Source: Salinarimonas ramus
GTDB lineage: Bacteria; Pseudomonadota; Alphaproteobacteria; Rhizobiales; Beijerinckiaceae
DNA: 39,555 bases
Assembly: GCF_014645695.1 (NCBI RefSeq)
Contig: NZ_BMMF01000012.1
Location: 177,907 to 217,461, forward strand
Reading direction: 5' to 3'
Below the pieces are notes generated by a model. It made no database searches. It saw nothing but the letters and a program-made list of their open reading frames with translations, and had not been told where the DNA came from. Positions 31,641 to 38,945 of the stretch are shown here, one piece after another. A program made the translations under genes and the position numbers. Positions within the stretch are counted from its first letter, which is position 1. The number at the start of each line of letters is the position of its first letter.

Positions 31641-32192
31641 ATGCCGATGGAAAACTCGTATGCGGAAAGCCGCCATTCCAGGAGCGAGGCGAACGCGAGC
31701 GCCGCGCTCGGCCGCGCCGATGTGCCGACAGGCGACGATCGTCATCCCTTCGTCGATGGCGGAGGGTTCCAAGTTCCCGAGCGCTATTTCGCCTGGAACG
31801 GCGAGGTCTGGTATGAAACCGACGAAGCCGACCCGTACGCCGTCGAGGCGGCGGTTGGGTTCTTCAGGGTCACATTCGCGAACGGAGACGAGTGGGCGTC
31901 CGTCCTGACCGAGGTGCCGAGACGCGACGTGACGATCGATGTCGAGGAGGAGGCTCACGACCTCATCGTTGCCGCGCGCCGCGCGATGAGATGCGACCAT
32001 CCGGAAGTCGTCGCCGTCGCGACGTCGATCGCCGCCAGGGTGTACGCGGCGACCGGATGGCGATTCTTCGAGGTCGAGGAGAAGTCGAACAAGCGCGCGG
32101 TCGTCTCCGAGATCGACGCGGCGGACCTTTATGTCGAGCTGCTCGAAGAGTTCTACGAGCCCTATCCGATCTTGGGTGTCACCGTCGGTTGA
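31641..32192 (+). CDS. Acidic 183-aa protein of unknown function
   Basis: I do not recognise this family. The first ~35 residues are polar and probably disordered. From ~40 (GGGFQVPERYFAWNGEVWYE) it looks like a folded alpha/beta domain, with helices near AHDLIVAARRAMRC and VVAVATSIAARVYAATGWRF and an acidic C-terminal part (DAADLYVELLEEFYEPYPIL). No signal peptide or membrane span. It lies 25 bases after palindrome copy C and is convergent with the MarR/DUF4096 paralogue B, whose stop is 30 bases away. That close placement suggests the two belong to one locus. Confidence 0.6.
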   Translation: MPMENSYAESRHSRSEANASAALGRADVPTGDDRHPFVDGGGFQVPERYFAWNGEVWYETDEADPYAVEAAVGFFRVTFANGDEWASVLTEVPRRDVTIDVEEEAHDLIVAARRAMRCDHPEVVAVATSIAARVYAATGWRFFEVEEKSNKRAVVSEIDAADLYVELLEEFYEPYPILGVTVG

Positions 32193-32222
32193 GGACGTCG
32201 GCCGGTACTGGTCGCGTGCGGC

Positions 32223-32996
32223 TCAGCGTCGGGGGCGAAAAGCCTTCACGCGCGGCCGCATGCCTTCGGGGATCATGCTGCACCGTTGCTCGACGAGTGG
32301 TTCGACCAGACGGTCCACGACCCAACGCACATGAGGCCCGTCGCGCGGGTTGATGATGCTCCAGATCGTCGATCGCGGGGGAAAACGTGCAGGCAACGCC
32401 GACCAACTCGCAGCCGTCGTAATCTTGAACACATAAGCATCGATGATTTCTCGTAGATCGGTATTGGGACCGACTTTGACATAATCTAGTAGTATCGGTT
32501 CGAGATGCGCCCATTCCTGATCGGTCATCGCGTCGCCGGGCCCCGGACCCGTTTCCGGTCGAAACATCGGGTGCAGGAACTGGGGTTCTTCGATCCGGGT
32601 TTGCCGTTCGCGCCGCGGCGGCAAGACGTCGTGAGCGCGCCCATCGAGCGACGCGTGGATCGCGTCCGCGATCCTTCTCGCTTTGTCCGACGGCCCCAGG
32701 TGGAGCGTGCGTCCATTGCCGACCGGCTCGAGCGCTACGATCCATGCGTGTCGAGGGTCGTCCGGCGAACGCAGCTGCTCGATGTGCTTGCGAACCGCGC
32801 TGTAGGTCATCCCCATTGAAGCCGCGATGCCGGCGATCGTAACCGGTCTGCCCCGGCAATGGGCGGCGAGCACCTGAAGAAGGACGCTAGCACCGGCGAG
32901 GCTCATCCCGTCGGCTTCGCGATGGAGGACGTCGACCGCGTCGGCGAACCGAGCGATCGCCGTCGATATCTCTGGGTCGATCGGGCTCTGCTTCAC
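32223..32996 (-). CDS. Winged-helix + DUF4096 protein, paralogue B (putative domesticated transposase-derived regulator)
   Basis: 257 residues, homologous to the protein at 15746-16519 from end to end and of identical length. Winged-helix half: MSLAGASVLLQVL, IAASMGMTYSAVRKHIEQLR, wing WIVALEPVGNGRTLHLG. Shared linker motif FRPETGPGPGD. DUF4096 half: MTDQEWAHLEPILLDYVKVG, TDLREIIDAYVFKITTAASW, FPPRSTIWSIINPRDGP. No DDE catalytic domain. GTG 32996 is chosen because GGAGA lies eight bases upstream and it gives the same length as the paralogue. The open frame continues another 129 codons upstream but loses homology. Probably DNA-binding; the nearby palindromes are candidate targets. Confidence 0.75.
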   Translation of the reverse strand: MKQSPIDPEISTAIARFADAVDVLHREADGMSLAGASVLLQVLAAHCRGRPVTIAGIAASMGMTYSAVRKHIEQLRSPDDPRHAWIVALEPVGNGRTLHLGPSDKARRIADAIHASLDGRAHDVLPPRRERQTRIEEPQFLHPMFRPETGPGPGDAMTDQEWAHLEPILLDYVKVGPNTDLREIIDAYVFKITTAASWSALPARFPPRSTIWSIINPRDGPHVRWVVDRLVEPLVEQRCSMIPEGMRPRVKAFRPRR

Positions 32997-33427
32997 AAAG
33001 CGCGTCTCCGTCTCCGCGATCCGTATCGCGGCGTTCGGAATAACTCGCATCCCTTCGAACCGCAACGACCGAGGATCGGGACGATCTTTCGCACGACATC
33101 CCGCACCTCGATCATCTCTCGCGTGCCGGTACGCCGCGTATCGCAGCTGCGAAAGCATGGGCGTCGTCAGGGCACGTCGGAGCGGTCGAGCTTCAGGCAC
33201 ACGCATTCCGAAGCTCCACGCGGAACTCTCGCGCCATTTCACGGAGATATTCGATCGCCTCATCGTCGATGCGATGTGCTCTGACGCAGACGACGAAACA
33301 CGCGATCGGCGGTGCCTCGAAGCATGATCGAACGCGCCGTTCGACCGGTGGCGCGTTCGATGGAAAGAGGCGTTGGCGCGCACGAGGCGGGCTCACCGCC
33401 GACGAGCGGCGGTGGCGCTTCGGTGCA
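32997..33427. other. Region upstream of paralogue B
   Basis: Presumed promoter region for paralogue B (leftward). One minus-strand frame ending at 33193 gives ACFVVCVRAHRIDDEAIEYL and REMAREFRVEL, which looks protein-like and may be the tail of a lost small gene. It has no good start and I do not call it. Confidence 0.4.
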
Positions 33428-34207
33428 TTACAATTCCGAACTCTGCGGTATTCCGAGCAGGTCGGCGCGCGAACGCGACGGACGCACACCGTCCGCAGCG
33501 GGAGCGCCGAGTGTCGCCAGTACGGGCTCGACGAGCTCGGGAAGCACGGCTTCCAGCGCCGCGCGCAGGGTCGAGGTCGTCGCCGTGATCCAAGCGGCGA
33601 TCGGAAGCTCGAAAGCCATGTCCAGCTCCGTTCCGAGGATCGTCATGGCCGGGTCGAAACCCGAGCCGCCGTAGACGTCGACGATCCTGACCTCGCAGGA
33701 GCGCACGTCGAGCTCGGGCGATTGCTGCGCGAAATACGCCCGACAGGTGGTGCGGGCGGCAAGCAGATCGCGCTCGATGAGGCGGCGCTTCTTGGCGTCG
33801 GTCTTGCCGCCGCCACGCTTGATCTGCAACGCCAAGAGGTGGCCCGTCCGCTCGTCGACGACGACGAGATCGGCGTCGGCCCAGCTTTCGATGCGATCGA
33901 GCGTGCGTACCTCCTCGCAGTGCCGCCCCGCGGTGACGAGCGCGCGGCCCTCGGCGGTGACCGGGAGGCGCATGCGCCGCAGAACGACGTAGCGCCCGGA
34001 GCTCTCGAGCGCGTCCGCGATCGCGCCTTCCAGGAGCGGGCCGTGGCGCTTGACGACCGAGCCGCAGACCGAGGTCAGGCGCGAGAGGGCGGTCGTGAGC
34101 AGGGGATCCTCGGGGAAGGTGGCCACGCAGGCGCTTTCGACCGCGGCCGTGATCCGCTGGAGCGTCAAGGAGCGGGCGCTCGCCGCACCGGGTATCTGGA
34201 TGTTCAT
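33428..34207 (-). CDS. PD-(D/E)XK-like (putative restriction-endonuclease-fold) protein
   Basis: 259 residues. The centre reads WADADLVVVDERTGHLLALQ followed by IKRGGG: Asp113, then Gln128-x-Lys130, the D...(E/Q)xK pattern of PD-(D/E)XK nucleases, with a possible helix Glu60 (LLEGAIADALESSG) upstream. Gln in place of Glu is known in Mrr-type members. A conserved-looking basic helix GKTDAKKRRLIERDL follows. The ATG at 34207 has GGAGAC upstream. It lies 110 bases downstream of the AAA+ protease gene on the same strand, suggesting a joint function. The fold is an inference from motif spacing. Confidence 0.6.
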   Translation of the reverse strand: MNIQIPGAASARSLTLQRITAAVESACVATFPEDPLLTTALSRLTSVCGSVVKRHGPLLEGAIADALESSGRYVVLRRMRLPVTAEGRALVTAGRHCEEVRTLDRIESWADADLVVVDERTGHLLALQIKRGGGKTDAKKRRLIERDLLAARTTCRAYFAQQSPELDVRSCEVRIVDVYGGSGFDPAMTILGTELDMAFELPIAAWITATTSTLRAALEAVLPELVEPVLATLGAPAADGVRPSRSRADLLGIPQSSEL

Positions 34208-34317
34208 GATCAAGTCTCCGTTCGCAGAGTTCGTTTGTCGATGGGTAAATGAAGGGGAGGGCGGGACACCCGGAAGCATTGGCGCCCCGCTCGCCGACCG
34301 GGCTGGACCGGTCTCGC

Positions 34318-36246
34318 TCACGCGCTCGGGAGCGGGGAGGGCGGCTTCTCGCCGTGTGCGTCGACGAGCGCGCGCAGGCGCGCCTCGCCGATCACGCGGT
34401 CGGCGACGAGCGCCGTCGCGACGGCTTCGATTGCCGGAGCGTTGGCCCGGACGAGCTCGACGACGTGCCGCCACAGAAGGTCGAGCTGCCGCGAGACCGC
34501 GTCGCGTAGACCCGCGTCCAAGGGGAGGAGACGGTCGACGTGGTCCTCCTCGACGCTCAACAGGCGCTCGCCGAGCCCGTAGGCGCCCTCGAGCCGCGCG
34601 AGAAGGCGGGTCGCCGTCGCGAGGTCGGTCGACGAGCCGGCGCACGGACCACGGCCCAGCACCTCGTCCGCCGCCCGACCCGCAAGCGCGACCAGGACGA
34701 CGCCGTGGAGGGCCGCCCGGGTCAATCGCCGCGGAAGCTCGACGCTCGCCCTGCCATGCGCGCCGGCGCTGCGCACGATCGACACGCTGCCCACCGTATG
34801 ACCGAGAAGGCGGGCGATCACCGCGTGGCCCGCTTCGTGGAGCGCGACGAGACGCAGGTCCTCGCCCTCGAAGAGCGGATCGAGCGCGAGCGCCGCGGAG
34901 AGATCGGCCAGCGCGAGCGGGCGTTCCGCGTCGCGGGCCCTCGCCCGTGCATCGCGAACGGCGCGCGCCACGTCGGCGCCCGAGGACCCGAGCGCGAGAT
35001 CGGCGAGAGGACAGAGATCCGCGCCCGCGAGATCGCCCGCGAGCTGCACCTCGAGGATCTGGACGAGCGCGTCTCGATCGGGCAGCTCGATCGAGATGTG
35101 GCGATCGAGGCGTCCGGCGCGCCGGAGCGCAGCGTCGATCATGTCGGGGTGATTGCAGGCACCGATGAGAACGATGCCGGGCGCGCTGGTGGCGCCGTCG
35201 ATCGTCGACAGCAGCGCCGCCCGAAAGGACATCCACCAGGACCTATGCGCGCTCTCCTCTCGTGTGGGATCGACGATCGCGTCCGCTTCGTCGAGGAAGA
35301 CGATCGACGGCCGCATGGCGAGCGCTGCATCGAAGTCGGCGCGCATCGCCTTGATCACGTGGTCGAGATGCCCGTCGCCGCTCGAAAGCCAGCGCGCGGC
35401 GCTCGTCGCGACGATCGGCAGTCCGCAGGAGCGGGCCAAGGCTTGCGCGAACAGGGTCTTGCCCGTCCCCGGCGGGCCGGACAGGAGGAGCCCGCGCGGG
35501 AGGTCCTCGAGGCGGATCCGTCCGGCCCGGTAGCGGCCGACCTCGCGCGCGAGACGCAGGCCCCATTCCTTCGCCTCCCCGTAGCCGGCGAGGGTCTCGA
35601 GAGGCGGAGCCTCGACCTCGCGGGTGCGGGTCCGGGCGCGGCGGGCCGCCTCCAGGCGGGCCAATGTAACCGGAGCCGTCGCACCGGGGCGGATGCAGGT
35701 TGCGATGTCGTCGACGGCGATGGCCGCGGCGAGGTCGTCCGAAACCCGCCCGGGGTCCTCGCCCGTCGCTTCCCGGATCACGCGTCGGAGCTGCCGACCC
35801 GAAAGTGGCGCGAGCGTCACGACCTCGTCGGCCGCGCGCATCAGGACGTCGGGCAGGCACGTGTCGGGCCGGTGCGACACACCGAAGACAGAGCAGCCCC
35901 GCGACAGGTCGACGGCGACCGAGCGCCGTTCGTCGTCGCGCGTCGTGGCCCTCGCGGAAGCGGCCGTCCGCGTCAGTACGGTCGGAACCCGGTCCTCGTC
36001 GCGCGGCTTGGCGCGGTCTTGAAGCGAATCGGCGAGCGCGCGCGCGACCGGTTCGCACCAGTCTGCACCGGGCGGGACGACGACGACGCACAAGGTGTCG
36101 CCGGTACCGGTGCGCTTCAGCAATCGCGAGAGCGGCGCGAGGATCAGGCGCGTCGACAAGGCTACGGCGCTCTTCGGCACGGGTCGTGCGCCGCCCTCGG
36201 CTGCGTCCTGCATGAGCGTGGGCTCGTCGTCATGTCCGTTGCGCAT
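34318..36246 (-). CDS. Soluble FtsH-like AAA+ ATPase / M41 zinc metalloprotease
   Basis: 642 residues. Residues ~225-420 are an AAA+ module: Walker A GPPGTGKTLFAQALA (~255), Walker B IVFLDEADAIVD (~315), and the second region of homology GACNHPDMIDAALRRAGRLD. Residues ~450-642 are an M41-type peptidase with HEAGH (~468) and a third zinc ligand in SSTDLATATRLL. FtsH has two N-terminal membrane spans; here they are absent and replaced by ~220 residues resembling a degenerate nucleotide-binding domain (VVVVPPGADWCEPVARALAD; LSGRQLRRVIREATGEDPGR). ATG 36246 has GGGAGGT upstream, which also contains the stop of a 55-aa ORF. Likely an energy-dependent cytosolic protease with a non-standard recognition domain. 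Confidence 0.88.
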   Translation of the reverse strand: MRNGHDDEPTLMQDAAEGGARPVPKSAVALSTRLILAPLSRLLKRTGTGDTLCVVVVPPGADWCEPVARALADSLQDRAKPRDEDRVPTVLTRTAASARATTRDDERRSVAVDLSRGCSVFGVSHRPDTCLPDVLMRAADEVVTLAPLSGRQLRRVIREATGEDPGRVSDDLAAAIAVDDIATCIRPGATAPVTLARLEAARRARTRTREVEAPPLETLAGYGEAKEWGLRLAREVGRYRAGRIRLEDLPRGLLLSGPPGTGKTLFAQALARSCGLPIVATSAARWLSSGDGHLDHVIKAMRADFDAALAMRPSIVFLDEADAIVDPTREESAHRSWWMSFRAALLSTIDGATSAPGIVLIGACNHPDMIDAALRRAGRLDRHISIELPDRDALVQILEVQLAGDLAGADLCPLADLALGSSGADVARAVRDARARARDAERPLALADLSAALALDPLFEGEDLRLVALHEAGHAVIARLLGHTVGSVSIVRSAGAHGRASVELPRRLTRAALHGVVLVALAGRAADEVLGRGPCAGSSTDLATATRLLARLEGAYGLGERLLSVEEDHVDRLLPLDAGLRDAVSRQLDLLWRHVVELVRANAPAIEAVATALVADRVIGEARLRALVDAHGEKPPSPLPSA

Positions 36247-36248
36247 GC

Positions 36249-36416
36249 TCACCTCCCGCGACCGAGGGAGAAGCGCCAATGCGGACGCGACCCGGGATGC
36301 GGTCGCATCGTTTGGAGCGACGTCGTGGACGCAATGGGGTTTGCCGCGGCGCGCAGATCGCGGACGAGCGCGTGCGGCCGATGCGCGCCGAGGCGCGGTC
36401 TGTCGTCGATGATCAT
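36249..36416 (-). CDS. Possible 55-aa small protein coupled to the AAA+ protease gene
   Basis: MIIDDRPRLGAHRPHALVRD... ending FSLGRGR, a basic peptide with no known domain. It starts eight bases after GGAG, and its TGA lies two bases before the protease ATG, overlapping the latter's ribosome site. That spacing suggests translational coupling or a regulatory leader peptide. Coding status is uncertain. Confidence 0.4.
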   Translation of the reverse strand: MIIDDRPRLGAHRPHALVRDLRAAANPIASTTSLQTMRPHPGSRPHWRFSLGRGR

Positions 36417-36508
36417 GATGGTGGCTCCTACGAACCGAGCCGAACGCGGCCCGTGCGTGTCGGGGCGGCGCCGGCGGGTTCGATCCAGTCTGGGGACGGC
36501 GACGACGG

Positions 36509-36832
36509 TCAGGCGGCGTAGGGCTCGTCCGCACCCGCGTCTTCGAGAGCCTCGTGATCGATGCACAGGTAGCCGGCCGCCACCACGGCCATCACCTTCG
36601 CGAGGAGACGCGCCTCGCCGAGTTCGACCGCGAGATCACCCAGGCTGCACAAGCCGCCGTGTTCGGCGATGCAGTCGAGCATGAATACGATCTCGGTCTC
36701 GGTCAGCCCGCTCTTGCGCGCGATCGCCGCGTCGGTGTCGCAGGAGGGACGATAATCGTCGGAAAAGCGGCAGGCCACGTCGGAAAGGCGCTTGCGCGAG
36801 GGCGCGGGGCCGCTGTAGCTGATCTCAGCCAT
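36509..36832 (-). CDS. Small protein of unknown function, first gene of the protease module
   Basis: 107 residues, unrecognised. The middle (SGLTETEIVFMLDCIAEHGG, then LCSLGDLAVELGEARLLAKV) has the helix pattern of a small winged-helix or RING-less helical domain, with four Cys residues but no clear metal motif. The acidic C-terminus is DHEALEDAGADEPYAA. AGAGGA lies eight bases before ATG 36832. It is the first of the co-directional genes leading to the AAA+ protease and nuclease-like protein, so it may be their regulator or adaptor. Confidence 0.6.
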   Translation of the reverse strand: MAEISYSGPAPSRKRLSDVACRFSDDYRPSCDTDAAIARKSGLTETEIVFMLDCIAEHGGLCSLGDLAVELGEARLLAKVMAVVAAGYLCIDHEALEDAGADEPYAA

Positions 36833-37260
36833 CGGGGTATCCTCTGAACCAGGATGCCGGATGGTCAGGTCGTCGGGTCGGGTTGCCGCCCTCCCGGCGA
36901 CCGCCCCTTCTGTCCGAAGACTTCGGGACGACCATCGGCGCGCCGCACGATGCGACGCTTATCGTAAAGCTAGGACCGGTGGCTGCCGGCCACAAGATCC
37001 GTTCTTGTTTATTTCGTTTTACTGGTTAACGAGACCATGCAGCCGGCGAGTAGCGCGCCGAGCGGCTGTCATCTTTCGCCGTCTACGAGGTCCGGTTCTG
37101 CCACGCCTCGGTCGCACATGCCGTCTCACCACCCGATCGACCCGAGGGGGGAGAGTGGTCGTGTCCCCGGTGATGGTGTAGCTCGACGGGATTGGAGCCG
37201 TCCGGCCGCGCGCCCTCCATAGCGCCGTAGTGGACAGACGGCTTCGCCGCCGAGCGGCCG
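36833..37260. other. Promoter region of protease module and IS flank
   Basis: No gene. The part near 36950-37030 is AT-richer (TTGTTTATTTCGTTTTACTGG) and may hold the promoter of the minus-strand module. The right part leads into IS256 sequence. Confidence 0.4.
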
Positions 37261-37482
37261 ATGGAGCTCGAGGTCGGCGCGCTGACGGGCGCCGGCTACG
37301 GGGAGAAGAGCGCCGAGCGGGTCGTGCAGCGCAACGGCTACCGCGACCGGGACCGGGAGACGCGGGCCGGCACGGTCGAGCTGCGCATCCCGAAGCTGCG
37401 CAAGGGCAGCTACTTTCCGGGCTTCCTGGAGCCGCGGCGCATGGCGGAGAAGGCGCTCACGGCCGTGATCCAGATGGGGTAA
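37261..37482 (+). pseudogene. IS256-family transposase N-terminal fragment, copy 2
   Basis: 73 codons: [40 protein letters not shown] and [20 protein letters not shown] are N-terminal blocks of IS256 transposases. The frame ends LTAVIQMG, where the family continues TAVIQEAYVQG, so the element is cut at about 37474. The IS110 sequence begins soon after and may have caused the cut. The first ~70 bases match copy 1 at 18213 almost exactly. Confidence 0.85.
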
Positions 37483-37606
37483 CGGGGCCGGCGTCGAGCC
37501 CCTCTCCCCGGAAGCTGGGCGGGAGTGGCGGTCGTCCCTCAGGGCGATGGTGTCAGGTCACCGGCGTCGTGCTGTCGCACGCGCCAAGCATCATCGAGAG
37601 ACGACC

Positions 37607-38644
37607 ATGGAACAGTATGCCGGATTGGACGTGTCGTTGGAAAGCACCAGCGTGTGCGTGGTGGACGCCTCGGGGCACGTCGTGCGCGAGGCGAAGGTTC
37701 CGAGCAGGCCGCAGGCGCTGATCGTCTGGTTCGGCGAGCACGGGACGGCGATGGCGCGGATCGGTCTGGAGGCGGGTCCTCTCTCGCAATGGCTCTACGC
37801 GGCGATGAAGGCTGCCGGGCTGCTGGTCGAGCTGCTCGAGACACGGCACGTGCGCTTGGCGTTCAAGGCGATGACCATCAAGACGGACCGCAAGGACGCG
37901 CTCGGCATCGCGCACCTGATGCGGATGGGTTGGTTCCGGCCTGTGCACTGCAAGTCGGTCCCGGCCCAGGAGGTTCGAGCCCTGCTCACCGCCCGCAAGC
38001 TCCTGCTCGGCAGGCGGATCGACATCGAGATGAGCCTGCGCGGCATCCTACGCGGGTTCGGCCTGAAGGTCGGCAAGACGACGCCGAAGAGCTTCGATGA
38101 CCGCATTCGTGAACTCACCGACGGCCACCCGGTCCTGACGGCGATCGCCGTTGCAATGCTCGCGGCGCGGCCGGTTATCATGAAGGCGTTCAAGGCGATC
38201 GAGAGCCGTCTCCTCGCCCAGTCGCGCCGAGACGAGCGGGTGCGCACGCTGATGTCGACGCCGGGCGTCGGTGCCCTAACCGCGCTCACCTTCGTCGCGG
38301 CGATCGACGATCCCGATCGGTTCGAGTCCTCCAGGATGGTCGGCGCCCACTTCGGGCTCACGCCGAGGAAGTACCAGTCCGGCGAGACGGACGTCACCGG
38401 CCGGATCTCGAAGGTGGGCGACCACGGCGTCAGGGTCGCCCTCTACGAGGCGGCGAACATCATCTTGACCCGATCGGCCAAGAACTCGGTGCGGAAGAGC
38501 TGGGCGCAGGGCGTGGCGAAGCGCGGCGGGATGAAGAAGGCAAAGGTGGCGCTCGCGCGCAACCTCGCGGTCGTGCTGCATCAGATGCTCAAGACCGGCA
38601 CCCGGTTCTCCGCAACCGGATACCCGGCTGCTGTTGCCGCCTGA
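37607..38644 (+). CDS. IS110-family transposase (DEDD recombinase)
   Basis: 345 residues. The N-terminal RuvC-like DEDD domain has Asp8 in YAGLDVSLES, Glu54 in RIGLEAGPLS and Asp94/Asp97 in KTDRKDALGIAHLM. The C-terminal Transposase_20 domain carries LMSTPGVGALTALTFVAAID and GAHFGLTPRKYQSGETDVTG with the expected serine region. Length is normal and there is no damage. IS110 enzymes recombine target and donor DNA using a bridge (seek) RNA from a non-coding end of the element. The 3' flank here (~260 bases) is longer than the 5' flank (~125), so an IS1111-like downstream RNA is possible. Confidence 0.95.
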   Translation: MEQYAGLDVSLESTSVCVVDASGHVVREAKVPSRPQALIVWFGEHGTAMARIGLEAGPLSQWLYAAMKAAGLLVELLETRHVRLAFKAMTIKTDRKDALGIAHLMRMGWFRPVHCKSVPAQEVRALLTARKLLLGRRIDIEMSLRGILRGFGLKVGKTTPKSFDDRIRELTDGHPVLTAIAVAMLAARPVIMKAFKAIESRLLAQSRRDERVRTLMSTPGVGALTALTFVAAIDDPDRFESSRMVGAHFGLTPRKYQSGETDVTGRISKVGDHGVRVALYEAANIILTRSAKNSVRKSWAQGVAKRGGMKKAKVALARNLAVVLHQMLKTGTRFSATGYPAAVAA

Positions 38645-38906
38645 GGAGGGTCGATACACGAGACAAGGGTTCGAAGGGGCTCCACACTAGGCCCTTCGCG
38701 CAGGGTCCCCATGCCGGGACGAGAGAACGGTCAGGCCGCTAGGCCTCCAGCAGCGCTTGGGCGACTGCGTGTCTTCCAGATTGGTCTGCCGCTCCTCATC
38801 AGATCCCATCATGCAGCGGCCACGCGCCGACTGCGGACAGAAGCGAGACCTCGGCGGGACGGATCAGCGAGGAAGTGAGGGTCGACAGACAGAGGCCCGT
38901 TAAGGT
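38645..38906. other. IS110 3' non-coding flank
   Basis: No ORF of note. It contains several potential short stems (for example AGGCCGCTAGGCCT near 38735) and presumably includes the element's right end and possibly a guide RNA. I could not place the exact IS boundary or a target duplication. Confidence 0.4.
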
Positions 38907-38934
38907 GGCGCCGCGCGACCCGTCGCGCGGCGCC
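38907..38934 (-). terminator. Strong hairpin downstream of the DUF4214 gene
   Basis: GGCGCCGCGCGA, loop CCCG, TCGCGCGGCGCC: a perfect 12-bp GC stem starting 12 bases after the minus-strand stop at 38946. Only a short TTAA follows in the minus direction rather than a U-run, so termination strength is uncertain, but the position is right for the DUF4214 transcript. Confidence 0.6.
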
Positions 38935-38945
38935 TCAAGGCGTCC

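Noticed and set aside
31522-31908. 128-codon plus-strand frame overlapping the 183-aa gene
   Set aside because: Overlaps the better-supported gene in another frame, has no ribosome site, and spans palindrome C.
34540-36684. 714-codon plus-strand frame opposite the AAA+ protease
   Set aside because: Arg/Gly/Ala-rich shadow frame; the minus-strand protease motifs are unambiguous.
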